Position numbers and translations under genes: made by a program | Shown here: positions 1 to 6,904 of the stretch, in pieces | Layout of the letters: each line of letters begins with the position of its first letter | How positions within the stretch are numbered: the stretch's first letter is position 1 | Notes under the pieces: generated by a model | What the model saw: only the letters and a program-made list of their open reading frames with translations | Told to the model about the DNA's origin: nothing | Databases searched by the model: none | NCBI GenBank assembly: GCA_041920415.1 | Contig: JBHGYD010000050.1 | Location: 1 to 51,970, forward strand | Direction: 5' to 3' | Source of the DNA: JBHGYD01 sp041920415 | GTDB taxonomy: Bacteria > Bacillota > Bacilli > Bacillales > Anoxybacillaceae | DNA length: 51,970 bases

Positions 1-145
1 ATGGCGGTTTCTTAATCCTCTTGATAAGGGGAAGGGTTTACCAACCGTTCTCCTTATCAAGAGGCCACCAAACGAAGTGCGGTAGTAGGGGTTAAAATGT
101 TTCTCCATTTTATGTGTCTATTTTCTTGACATAATACCAAACACT
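1..145 (+). mobile_element. Possible right end of an insertion element (IS200/IS605-like guess) cutting into uvrX
   Basis: A perfect 13-bp inverted repeat (17-29 and 52-64) encloses a 22-nt loop, with further imperfect pairing inside; a second, 6-bp hairpin lies at 94-111. Homology of the neighbouring minus-strand polymerase gene stops at about 145, so foreign DNA appears to begin there and run leftwards out of the window. A frame open from base 1 ends with TAA at 13-15, as the 3' end of a transposase or tnpB gene would. Strong subterminal hairpins just past the last gene are typical of IS200/IS605-type right ends, where an omega RNA scaffold can also end. The family is an inference because no transposase is visible. 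Confidence 0.35.
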
Positions 146-424
146 TACTTCCAAATAGCGTTTCATTCGAGCATTAAATATATGAATTCGACAATGTCGG
201 GGTACTTCATATAGACGGCTTCCTGTTTTGATTCCGTAATCTTGCTTCATTTTCGGAGACGCAGCCAATACCACACTTCCACTCCGGTTTTTATCAGCCA
301 CCACGACCACATAGTCATTAAGTGGGTCTAACCCATGATCGACACACTCACAACTAGCGTAAAAACTCTTCATATCAACACAAAGCATATTGTTGTCGGG
401 AAGCAGTGACACATCAAACAGCAT
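110..424 (-). pseudogene. uvrX: Truncated Y-family DNA polymerase, UvrX/UmuC type
   Basis: The 104 residues match the N-terminal palm of Y-family translesion polymerases of the UvrX type found in SPbeta-like prophages: CVDMKSFYASCE carries the metal-binding Asp and the steric-gate region, followed by GSVVLAASPKMK and YGIKTG. Full-length relatives exceed 400 residues. Here the match ends after RYLEVSV, followed by nine unrelated residues and a stop, so the catalytic centre and little finger are missing. The ATG at 422-424 is preceded by a good GGAGGGG at 438-444. Two LexA-type boxes lie just upstream. The break coincides with the hairpin-rich segment at the window's left edge. The remnant cannot be an active polymerase. 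Confidence 0.75.
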
Positions 425-454
425 GTTATTTTATACACCCCTCCACCAAAATTA

Positions 455-487
455 CGAACATACGTTTTATATACGAATATATGTTCT
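455..487. promoter_or_regulatory. Two LexA (DinR) boxes between divergent genes
   Basis: CGAACATACGTTTT at 455-468 fits the Gram-positive LexA consensus CGAACRNRYGTTYC apart from its last base. CGAATATATGTTCT at 474-487 is a second, slightly weaker copy. Their starts are 19 bp apart. They lie between the divergent uvrX remnant and a small plus-strand ORF, so both would be expected to be SOS-controlled, as uvrX loci usually are. Confidence 0.65.
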
Positions 488-539
488 CGTATTTTATATA
501 AAAAGTCAAGATGTTATTGGAAAAATGAGGTGTTATGTG

Positions 540-638
540 ATGAATCGGAGCCATTATGGTCGTTGGGAATGTAGGCGAATAACAGGTTTAATGATTGACA
601 AAGCGTATCAACAGAAATATGGGGATGATTTTGTATAA
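540..638 (+). CDS. Very small ORF behind LexA boxes, unrecognised
   Basis: A 32-residue ORF starts at ATG 540 with GAGGTG at 527-532, seven bases upstream. An in-frame ATG at 525 has no such site. The product (MNRSHYGRWECRR..., ending GDDFV) has no motif I recognise. It sits where yolD-type genes often sit beside uvrX but does not look like YolD. It may be a remnant or a short SOS-induced peptide. It is convergent with the lysis cassette terminator. Confidence 0.3.
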   Translation: MNRSHYGRWECRRITGLMIDKAYQQKYGDDFV

Positions 639-689
639 ATTCTCTTTATTTCCTTTGTGACCAATAGCAACAATCTTTTAGAAAAGAGC

Positions 690-721
690 CAAATAAGAAA
701 AGCCCTGCCAAACGGCAGGGG
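690..721 (-). terminator. Intrinsic terminator of the phage lysis cassette
   Basis: Read on the minus strand, a CCCTGCC/GGCAGGG stem (703-709 with 714-720) closes a 4-nt loop and is followed by a T-rich tract (690-702). It starts three bases past the amidase stop codon. Confidence 0.8.
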
Positions 722-723
722 AA

Positions 724-1401
724 TTACACGATAACAGCTGGGTATCCCTTCTTTTTCAGCTCTTCTGCGAGTCGTTCGGCATTTTCTCTGTCAGAAAAAG
801 CACCGACTTGCACACGATACAATTTCTTTTCTGTCTCATTTTCTTTCGGTTGCGATTTTGCTTTTTTCTTCAAGCCGAACGCTTTCGCAAGACCGTTCAC
901 ATGGCCATATGCAATCTGGAGAAGAAACTGTTCGGATTTCAATTTTGCTGCATCATTTGGGTTATCAATGAAAAGATTCTCTGTCAAAATGGCCGGCATC
1001 TTCGTTTCACGCAATACAGCGTAGTTTGCACGTTTCTTTCCTCTGTCTTTAACGTTGCCTATTGCTTTCATGATTTCCGCATGAATAACGTTCTGATATA
1101 CGATTGTTTTGGCATCTGGATTGTTGAAGATGAACGATTCAAAGCCTGTGCCACCACCAGAGTTAATGTGAACGGAACAGAAGAAATCGGCGTTTAATCT
1201 GTTCGCGATTTCGGCTCGTTCCTCCAACTCTAGAAAACGGTCATCGGTGCGAGTATAGAATACCTCAACGCCTTCGTATTCGGACAACATACGTCCGATG
1301 TGCTTTGTAATTGTAAGTGTAAGGTCTTTCTCCTTCAATGCGTTAGCCACTGCGCCAGGATCATGTCCGCCATGCCCCGCGTCAAGAACAATGCGTACCA
1401 T
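724..1401 (-). CDS. Phage endolysin: N-acetylmuramoyl-L-alanine amidase (Amidase_3) with SPOR domain
   Basis: A 225-residue lysis enzyme that cleaves the amide between MurNAc and the stem peptide. The Amidase_3 zinc site is visible: LDAGHGGHDPGA near residue 6 (His ligand), EKDLTL (Glu), SVHIN near 117 (His), and ILTENLFIDN carrying the catalytic Glu near 161. A lysine-rich linker leads to a C-terminal SPOR-like repeat (YRVQVGAFSDRENAERLAEE) likely to bind cell wall. GGAGAGG precedes the ATG, and the start overlaps the holin stop as TAATG, indicating translational coupling. It closes a holin/XhlA lysis cassette and is followed by a terminator. A host sporulation amidase (CwlC-like) has similar domains, but the phage context decides. 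Confidence 0.9.
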   Translation of the reverse strand: MVRIVLDAGHGGHDPGAVANALKEKDLTLTITKHIGRMLSEYEGVEVFYTRTDDRFLELEERAEIANRLNADFFCSVHINSGGGTGFESFIFNNPDAKTIVYQNVIHAEIMKAIGNVKDRGKKRANYAVLRETKMPAILTENLFIDNPNDAAKLKSEQFLLQIAYGHVNGLAKAFGLKKKAKSQPKENETEKKLYRVQVGAFSDRENAERLAEELKKKGYPAVIV

Positions 1402-1655
1402 TATCTATCCTCTCCTTTCTCAAGTGTATATTTCACACTAGCAACGGAACCAATGCCATATAAAGCATACTGAATTCCCCTAAGTAGTACAGATGAGTCG
1501 AATGTTGTCGCTTCAAATGTAGCATATGCAATGCCTAGGACAAGCGCAACGACAGGAATGTAGCGATTGGACAAATTGGTTGCTTGTCGAATCGCGTATA
1601 AAACTACAGCTAGAGCAACATACGCGGTAAATTCAACTGAAAGAATAGCTTCCAT
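1401..1655 (-). CDS. Phage holin
   Basis: An 84-residue membrane protein with two or three predicted hydrophobic segments (AYVALAVVLYAI, VVALVLGIAYATF, and a weaker one around YALYGIGSV) and a charged C-terminus (TLEKGEDR), the size and layout of A118/Dp-1-type phage holins. It would make the membrane lesion that lets the downstream amidase reach peptidoglycan. It sits two bases after xhlA and overlaps the amidase start by one base. GGAGG stands upstream of the ATG. The family assignment rests on size, topology and context. Confidence 0.8.
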   Translation of the reverse strand: MEAILSVEFTAYVALAVVLYAIRQATNLSNRYIPVVALVLGIAYATFEATTFDSSVLLRGIQYALYGIGSVASVKYTLEKGEDR

Positions 1656-1656
1656 C

Positions 1657-1872
1657 TTACGAACCTCCTTTCAACGCGGCAAAAATAATGGCTACGATTC
1701 CGCCGACCACTGACACAATAATTGCGTTCGTGATCGTTCGTCGTAGCCATTTTGTATCGTCTTTAATCGCACGGATATCATCGCGCATGTCCTTGATGTT
1801 TGCTTCTGCAACAGCGAGACGTGTTTTTACGTCTGCCATATCTGCTTCGAGTCTTTCAATACGATGCTCCAT
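1657..1872 (-). CDS. xhlA: Haemolysin XhlA-family phage protein
   Basis: 71 residues: an amphipathic coiled-coil N-terminus (HRIERLEADMADVKTRLAVA) followed by one C-terminal membrane span (AIIVSVVGGIVAIIFAAL), the signature layout of the XhlA family. In B. subtilis PBSX, XhlA works with the holin XhlB and an amidase in host lysis. Here it leads the xhlA-holin-amidase cassette, with a strong RBS before the ATG. It is a short membrane-anchored protein and is not expected to have enzymatic activity. Confidence 0.85.
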   Translation of the reverse strand: MEHRIERLEADMADVKTRLAVAEANIKDMRDDIRAIKDDTKWLRRTITNAIIVSVVGGIVAIIFAALKGGS

Positions 1873-1907
1873 TTTATCTCCACCCTTCTAAACAAAATAA
1901 AAAAGCC

Positions 1908-3053
1908 CTATTTTCGGACTTCTGCACTGATTTGATTCAATTCCTGTTTCAATTTTTTCACCAGCGTTGGCCGGCTCTCTCCAAAAGTCGCTTCGATTTG
2001 AAAACCGCCCGGCTCATAAATTTCTTTTATCTCGGTTATGCGCGCATCACGTGTTACGCCCCATTCTCTGTTTTGGATTGTAACAATGTCGCCAAGGTTA
2101 TAGTCCTTTTCGTAGACAAAAGGCGAATTCGTGAGAACTTGCCCCTCGAGAAAAAATTCCTCAGCGAACTCCGAAAGCTTTTGTTGTCCTCTCTGTTGTA
2201 ATTTTGCGATGATTTCAGCTTCTGGGAGTGCCTGCTGATTTTCGTCTTGCTCCGCTACATCTCTAGCATCAATGAATGTTTCTATTCGGGATAACCCTTC
2301 GGCTTCTCCAACTTCAACAACTCGGCGATCAGCTCCCTCTCCTTGGCCAGCGATGTAGCCAAAATTTTTGTAGTTATAATCAGACTCTACAAAGGCTAAT
2401 TGCTTCAACGATTCAAACTGCGGGCTAAAAATAACAGGAGGGTTAACCGATTGATTGACGGTTAAATCCCTCCCCTCAAATACATCGAATATCCATTTTT
2501 TCTGTTGGAAGTCGAGAATAACATCCCATCCAAGACCGCTTGCTTTCGAGATTTCAACGAGCTCATCGTCGAGTTTTTTGAAACGTGATTCCCAACTGAT
2601 TTGTGAACCGCGCTGCTGGTCAGAAGCAAGAGCGAGCATGTCAATTTTTCGTTTCACATCAATCGGATTGACAATGTGATTGTTCACGTAATGCTTCATG
2701 ACCGTTTCAGCCGGACCATTTGCTCTGTCGTGACTGTCGTTGGCAGGAGGAACTGTAAGGCGCTGAGCAACGACTCCTTTCAACGCAATGCCTTTCACGA
2801 GCCAGTTTTCTGTTTTCTTGCCGTTCTCATCAAGCTCAATTTCCCTATGACGAATAATGCCAACTTTGTTTCGATGAGAGCCGAGCATAATCAAATTGCC
2901 ACGTTGGAGAAGCTCTGTATGCTGTTTGTATCGGTTAATTCGAAGCTCAAACTCCCCAACTTCGTGCCATCGTCTTGTGAATATAAGAGATTCATAGTTG
3001 TCGATTTCGGCTAAAAGGTCAAGTGTCGGTGATAAAATTCGAACCGGTTTCAT
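1908..3053 (-). CDS. Phage tail-associated protein, siphovirus Gp37-like
   Basis: A 381-residue protein resembling the Siphovirus ReqiPepy6 Gp37-like family, usually encoded near the tail tip or baseplate just before the lysis genes. Recognisable segments are the N-terminal VRILSPTLDLLAEIDNYESL, then FTRRWHEVGEFELRIN, and the C-terminal YNLGDIVTIQNREWGV, which has the beta-rich hub-like look of tail proteins. No transmembrane segment is seen. The length looks complete. The ATG follows GGTGG. Other tail, head and packaging genes are missing from this side, so the locus is a prophage remnant. Confidence 0.7.
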   Translation of the reverse strand: MKPVRILSPTLDLLAEIDNYESLIFTRRWHEVGEFELRINRYKQHTELLQRGNLIMLGSHRNKVGIIRHREIELDENGKKTENWLVKGIALKGVVAQRLTVPPANDSHDRANGPAETVMKHYVNNHIVNPIDVKRKIDMLALASDQQRGSQISWESRFKKLDDELVEISKASGLGWDVILDFQQKKWIFDVFEGRDLTVNQSVNPPVIFSPQFESLKQLAFVESDYNYKNFGYIAGQGEGADRRVVEVGEAEGLSRIETFIDARDVAEQDENQQALPEAEIIAKLQQRGQQKLSEFAEEFFLEGQVLTNSPFVYEKDYNLGDIVTIQNREWGVTRDARITEIKEIYEPGGFQIEATFGESRPTLVKKLKQELNQISAEVRK

Positions 3054-3085
3054 GTTTCACCACCTTTTTAGGTAAAACAACCATC

Positions 3086-3265
3086 TTATTGAACAGTTGC
3101 TTCAATGTCATTCCGTAAAGAAAAAATGCGCGCAAGTACAAGGTCCTTATCTTCTTGATTCAAGTTATAGCTGTTGACAACTGCGATGATGTCTTTTTCT
3201 CCTCTGTCGTATCTTGTGATACAAGCATTTGCTACAATTCTAATTTTATAATCTGCTAGTGCCAT
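3086..3265 (-). CDS. Small phage protein of unknown function
   Basis: A 59-residue ORF starts at ATG 3263-3265 with AAGGA about ten bases upstream. It begins MALADYKIRIVANAC and ends RNDIEATVQ, is mostly helical and charged, and has no membrane segment. It lies between the recombinase and the Gp37-like gene on the same strand, with only 14 bp to the recombinase stop, so it belongs to the same phage remnant. I do not recognise a family. Coding status rests on the RBS, the uninterrupted frame and its tight packing between phage genes. Confidence 0.55.
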   Translation of the reverse strand: MALADYKIRIVANACITRYDRGEKDIIAVVNSYNLNQEDKDLVLARIFSLRNDIEATVQ

Positions 3266-3279
3266 ACTAACAATTCCTT

Positions 3280-4251
3280 TTAAATATCGAGATGGTTTAA
3301 AGGCGAATGTTTTTGATATTTCCTGCCAATTTCTTGATCTGTAAAATCAAGATAAGCTTTTTGCGTAACCTCAGCACTTGAATGCCCCAAAATCCGAGAT
3401 AGTGAAACCCAATCGCCTCCATTCAACAGGTAATATTTAGCAAAATTATTTCTTAGTTGATGTGGATGTATTTCAACGCCAACTTTTCTTCCTGTTTCAC
3501 GCAGCGCACGTTCAAAATTTCTAACGTCTAATTGCGTCCCTCGTGTCGTTGGAAAAAGATATGGACTATCAGAAAAACGATCTCGATACTTCATCCAACG
3601 CTTTAAATCGGTGGACATTTTGTATGAGAAGTAAACATATCTTTGTTGTCGGTTTTTTGGATTTTCGATTAGTATTGATTTCGTATCAAAATCCACGTGT
3701 TCAGGACGTAACGCACAGCACTCACTTGCTCGTATGCCTGTATCAAGAATCAACCTAGTTTGAATCCATGTACGATAGCCATAGAAGGTTGTTGTATCCA
3801 TTGCGTTAAGTACCTTTTGAATTTCCTCTCTTGTCAACAAAGGTTTTTTCTTACGTTGTGGTTTAATGTTCTCGATGTTCTCACACGGATTCGCTTTAAT
3901 TTCACGTTCTTGATACAGAAAGTTAAAAAACACTTTGATATTTCGTAGATAATTAGCAATAGTTGTGTCGCTAATTTTCTTCCCCACGTCATTTCGTCTG
4001 TCGGGATAATTAATTTCTTTGCTTTTTTCATTTGCGACAACCGTATACTTCCCACGCTCACGTAAATATTTAACGTACTGCCGAATATGAACCGACTTCA
4101 CCTTGTCAATACTTGTGATTTTACATTCACGTTCAAGAAAAATAAGGAACAGTTGTAAAGTTTGCTGATAACTGGCAAGTGTTTTTCGGGATAAATTTTT
4201 TGAATCACAATAAAGCAAAAAGTTATCAAGGTGTGTGTTTAAATCGTTCAA
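3280..4251 (-). CDS. Tyrosine recombinase / phage integrase (XerC/D-like)
   Basis: A site-specific recombinase of about 323 residues. The N-terminal SAM-like core-binding domain (residues about 5-110) is followed by a catalytic domain with the expected residues: Arg in DTGIRASECCAL, HPHQLRNNF (His-x-x-Arg), GHSS (His) and the nucleophile Tyr in KAYLDF near the end. The reading frame extends to a GTG at 4261-4263, but that overlaps the GGAGG; TTG at 4249-4251 is better spaced and is chosen here. It is the first gene of the phage remnant, next to spo0A, and its start lies beside a perfect 11-bp inverted repeat. It probably once integrated the element downstream of spo0A. Confidence 0.85.
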   Translation of the reverse strand: MNDLNTHLDNFLLYCDSKNLSRKTLASYQQTLQLFLIFLERECKITSIDKVKSVHIRQYVKYLRERGKYTVVANEKSKEINYPDRRNDVGKKISDTTIANYLRNIKVFFNFLYQEREIKANPCENIENIKPQRKKKPLLTREEIQKVLNAMDTTTFYGYRTWIQTRLILDTGIRASECCALRPEHVDFDTKSILIENPKNRQQRYVYFSYKMSTDLKRWMKYRDRFSDSPYLFPTTRGTQLDVRNFERALRETGRKVGVEIHPHQLRNNFAKYYLLNGGDWVSLSRILGHSSAEVTQKAYLDFTDQEIGRKYQKHSPLNHLDI

Positions 4252-4266
4252 AATAAAAAACACCTC

Positions 4267-4293
4267 CAGATTTTATTTAGTCAATAAAATCTG
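4267..4293. repeat. Perfect 11-bp inverted repeat beside the integrase
   Basis: CAGATTTTATT (4267-4277) and AATAAAATCTG (4283-4293) are separated by 5 bp. The rest of the 4264-4416 gap shows no gene. The repeat could be a weak terminator for spo0A, a hairpin next to the integrase RBS (GGAGG at 4263-4267), or a core recombination site for the integrase. Confidence 0.7.
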
Positions 4294-4416
4294 AAAGTGT
4301 TTTTTATTAGTTGATATTTAATTCCGAATTTATGGGTATAGATAAGAAATTTATTGGTCACTGGTGTGAATATGGAAGTTTTTACTACACCATTCAAACC
4401 ATTGATTTTAGCGCTT

Positions 4417-5199
4417 TCAAGAAGCTTTATGCTCCAGTCTCAATTTATCCGCTACCATTGCGATGAATTCGCTATTTGTAGGTTTTGCTTTGGACATGCT
4501 TACAGTATAGCCGAATAAGGAGGAAATTGATTCAATATTGCCACGGCTCCAAGCGACTTCAATCGCATGGCGAATCGCCCGCTCGACGCGGCTGGCAGTT
4601 GTATTATATTTTTTAGCAATATCTGGGTAAAGAACTTTCGTGATCGAACCAAGCAGCTCAATATCGTTATACACCATTGAAATCGCTTCTCGTAAATATA
4701 AATATCCTTTAATATGTGCCGGTACGCCAATTTCATGAATGATGCTGGTGATGCTTGCATCTAAGTTTTTCGGCTTGCTTTCGCGCGCTTGGTACGAAGT
4801 TGACGCTTTTTTCACAAGCGGCGTTGCTTTTCCATGTACTTGGCGAATATGGTGAACTAAATTTTCCATATCAAATGGCTTTAAAATAAAATAAGCAGCG
4901 CCTAAGTCAACCGCTTTTTTTGTGACATCCTCTTGGCCAAACGCTGTTAGCATAATGACATTTGGCTGTTTTTCCTTTTTCATACGCATTTTTTCCAGCA
5001 CAGCTAAACCATCCAAATGAGGCATAATGATGTCTAATAATAATATATCGGGATGCTTTTCTTCCAACATATATAAGCAGTCTTGCCCATTATAAGCAAC
5101 ACCAATAACTTCCATATCGTTTTGGTGAGAAATATACTCTTCTAACAAATTTACTAATTCACGGTTATCATCCGCAATGCACACTTTAATCTTATTCAA
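4417..5199 (-). CDS. spo0A: Sporulation master regulator Spo0A
   Basis: Response regulator at the end of the sporulation phosphorelay. The receiver domain (residues about 1-125) has the acidic pocket (ADDN), the phosphoacceptor Asp in LLDIIMPHLDG, Thr in MLTAFGQ and Lys in ILKPFD. A linker leads to the C-terminal DNA-binding domain with SITKVLYPDIAKKYNTTASR and the recognition segment AIRHAIEVAW; it ends at EHKAS. The start is taken as TTG at 5197-5199 because GGGGAGGAAG (5206-5215) sits six bases upstream and homologues begin at KIKVC.ADDN; an upstream in-frame start at 5223 would place the RBS inside the gene. Length 260-261 residues, normal for the family. A sigma-H promoter with an overlapping 0A box lies upstream. 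Confidence 0.97.
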   Translation of the reverse strand: MNKIKVCIADDNRELVNLLEEYISHQNDMEVIGVAYNGQDCLYMLEEKHPDILLLDIIMPHLDGLAVLEKMRMKKEKQPNVIMLTAFGQEDVTKKAVDLGAAYFILKPFDMENLVHHIRQVHGKATPLVKKASTSYQARESKPKNLDASITSIIHEIGVPAHIKGYLYLREAISMVYNDIELLGSITKVLYPDIAKKYNTTASRVERAIRHAIEVAWSRGNIESISSLFGYTVSMSKAKPTNSEFIAMVADKLRLEHKAS

Positions 5200-5265
5200 G
5201 AAAATCTTCCTCCCCACTTCCAATTCGTCTCATTTTTTTCATTTCTATGTAATATTCTACCTAAT

Positions 5266-5294
5266 GAATTCGACATTGCAATCAAAAATCCTTT
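5266..5294 (-). promoter_or_regulatory. Candidate sigma-H promoter (Ps) of spo0A with an overlapping 0A box
   Basis: On the minus strand the -35 AAAGGATTT (5286-5294) is followed after 11 bp by the -10 GTCGAATTC (5266-5274), a good match to the sigma-H pattern RNAGGAWWW-N11/12-RNNGAATWW. A perfect 0A box TGTCGAA (5269-5275) overlaps the -10. This matches the known sigma-H control and Spo0A autoregulation of spo0A in B. subtilis. Confidence 0.7.
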
Positions 5295-5345
5295 AATTTT
5301 TCAAAAAATAAGTATTTTAAAAAAATTCATCAAAAACCACCTAAA

Positions 5346-5377
5346 TTCGACGGATTTTTGTTCGTTTCTTTGTCGAA
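5346..5377. promoter_or_regulatory. Additional 0A boxes upstream of spo0A
   Basis: A perfect TGTCGAA lies at 5371-5377 on the plus strand, and a one-mismatch copy (TTCGACG, read in reverse) at 5346-5352. The whole 5224-5473 gap is very AT-rich and contains no gene; it appears to be the spo0A control region, probably also holding an upstream sigma-A promoter that I cannot place with confidence. Confidence 0.55.
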
Positions 5378-5473
5378 AAATCTTTACGTTATTTATTTTA
5401 TCGAATGATTCAACAAATATCTATGCAAAGAAAGAAAAAATATTGACTTTTTTCTTATTTTTTTTTGACAGCC

Positions 5474-5504
5474 AAAAGGCGAGCTTTTGGTTAACTCGCC
5501 TTTT
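5474..5504 (-). terminator. Hairpin at the end of spoIVB
   Basis: A perfect 10-bp stem AAAAGGCGAG/CTCGCCTTTT (5474-5483 with 5495-5504) overlaps the last codons and stop of spoIVB. The T-run after the stem is short, but the position fits an intrinsic terminator separating spoIVB from the spo0A control region. Confidence 0.65.
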
Positions 5505-6780
5505 GTGTTGATTTTTCGTATATATCAATCCCTGCTTCGTGTAACATCCATTCAATATGCACTCCATATCCTGACGTCGGATCGTTCACAAATACGTGCG
5601 TCACAGCACCAATTAATTTCCCATCTTGAATAATTGGACTTCCACTCATTCCTTGAACAATTCCCCCTGTCTTTTTCAGAAGACGAGGGTCGGTGACGCG
5701 AATGACGAGCCCTTTTGTAGCTGGGAATTTTTGCGGAATCGTACTAACGATTTCAATATCAAACGCCTCAACTTTATCATCTTCGACAACTGTCAAAATT
5801 TTTGCTGGTCCTTCTTTCACTTGATGCGATAAGGCAATCGGAATTGGCTTATCAAATACTCCGTTGTGAATCGGTTTCGATAATGTGCCGAAAATGCCAA
5901 ACGGACTATTATTCGTAATGTTCCCGATCACTTCTTTATCGCTTGAAAATCTCGCTAATTTCTCACCAGGATTACCGCTACTTCCTTTTTCAATCGAAGT
6001 AACCGTCGATTTCATAATTTGCCCATCTTGGACAACGATCGGCTTTCTCGTATCCATGTCAGAAATCACATGTCCAAGAGCTCCATATTTTTTAGAAACG
6101 GGATCAAAAAACGTCATTGTTCCAATACCAGCAGCTGAATCGCGGATATATAAGCCAATGCGATAAGCGTGGTCATGTTTATCCTTTAATGGAGTTAACT
6201 TTGTCGCCACGGAGCGATTGTCACGAAGAAGTTGTAAATTGAGTGGTTTTCCCGTTTTTCCTGCTTCTTCAATAAACGGAGAAAGATCGCTCATATTTTC
6301 AATTCTTTTCCCATTAACGTTCGTAATCATATCTCCCACTTGAATACCAGCAATTTCTCCCGGCGATTTTTTTCCATCTTCCGTTTCGACAAGATGATAT
6401 CCAACGACAAGAACTCCTAATGTATTTAACTTTACACCGATGGACTGTCCACCTGGAATGACTTTTAAGCTCGGGAGTACCTTTACGTCAATTTGTTTAA
6501 TCGGCATTCCTGCCATATCTAAAATCATTTGCTTCTCATCGCTTTGTTTTGCCTCGACAGAAAGTGAATCACCTGTTTTTTCGACTTGTATCGAATGGGG
6601 AGAGTCTTTAATCGTTCCATGAACCGGAAGTGCAGAAGCGAAACGCAGCTTCTCACCTTCAAACATTACGATTTGTTTTGGAATGCGGAAATACTCTTTC
6701 ATCGGCTTTGACATACTAATCATAACAAATGAAACAAGGAGAAAGACCCCCATCATTTTTCTTATTGTTTCTGCGTTCAA
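5491..6780 (-). CDS. spoIVB: SpoIVB serine peptidase (sigma-K checkpoint signal)
   Basis: Forespore-secreted S55-family serine peptidase that cleaves SpoIVFA and so releases SpoIVFB to process pro-sigma-K. A hydrophobic N-terminal anchor (MMGVFLLVSFVMISM) is followed by a PDZ domain near residues 105-195 (LGVLVVGYHLVE, GIQVGDMITNVNGKRI) and the peptidase domain. The catalytic His is visible in YGALGHVISD and the Ser in GMSGSPIIQDG. At 429 residues it is the normal size. The TTG start is preceded by AGGAG. It lies directly upstream of spo0A, as in Bacillus, and is separated from recN by a terminator, consistent with its own forespore promoter, which I could not assign. Confidence 0.95.
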   Translation of the reverse strand: MNAETIRKMMGVFLLVSFVMISMSKPMKEYFRIPKQIVMFEGEKLRFASALPVHGTIKDSPHSIQVEKTGDSLSVEAKQSDEKQMILDMAGMPIKQIDVKVLPSLKVIPGGQSIGVKLNTLGVLVVGYHLVETEDGKKSPGEIAGIQVGDMITNVNGKRIENMSDLSPFIEEAGKTGKPLNLQLLRDNRSVATKLTPLKDKHDHAYRIGLYIRDSAAGIGTMTFFDPVSKKYGALGHVISDMDTRKPIVVQDGQIMKSTVTSIEKGSSGNPGEKLARFSSDKEVIGNITNNSPFGIFGTLSKPIHNGVFDKPIPIALSHQVKEGPAKILTVVEDDKVEAFDIEIVSTIPQKFPATKGLVIRVTDPRLLKKTGGIVQGMSGSPIIQDGKLIGAVTHVFVNDPTSGYGVHIEWMLHEAGIDIYEKSTQKAS

Positions 6781-6874
6781 ACCTTTTCACTCTCCTCGCT
6801 CCCACCTACACCTTCAAAAAGTGGCTACAGTTTTAATTTTGCCTTAATCGACATAAATATAATCGTTTTGACCA

Positions 6875-6902
6875 TAAAAAAAGCTACCCATAATGGATAG
6901 CC
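6875..6902 (-). terminator. recN terminator
   Basis: Minus-strand stem GGCTATCC/GGGTAGC (within 6883-6902, one mismatch) is followed by seven T residues, immediately after the recN stop. Confidence 0.8.
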
Positions 6903-6904
6903 TT

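Noticed and set aside
808..1197. Plus-strand 129-codon frame opposite the amidase
   Set aside because: It is an antisense shadow of a well-supported gene with no RBS.
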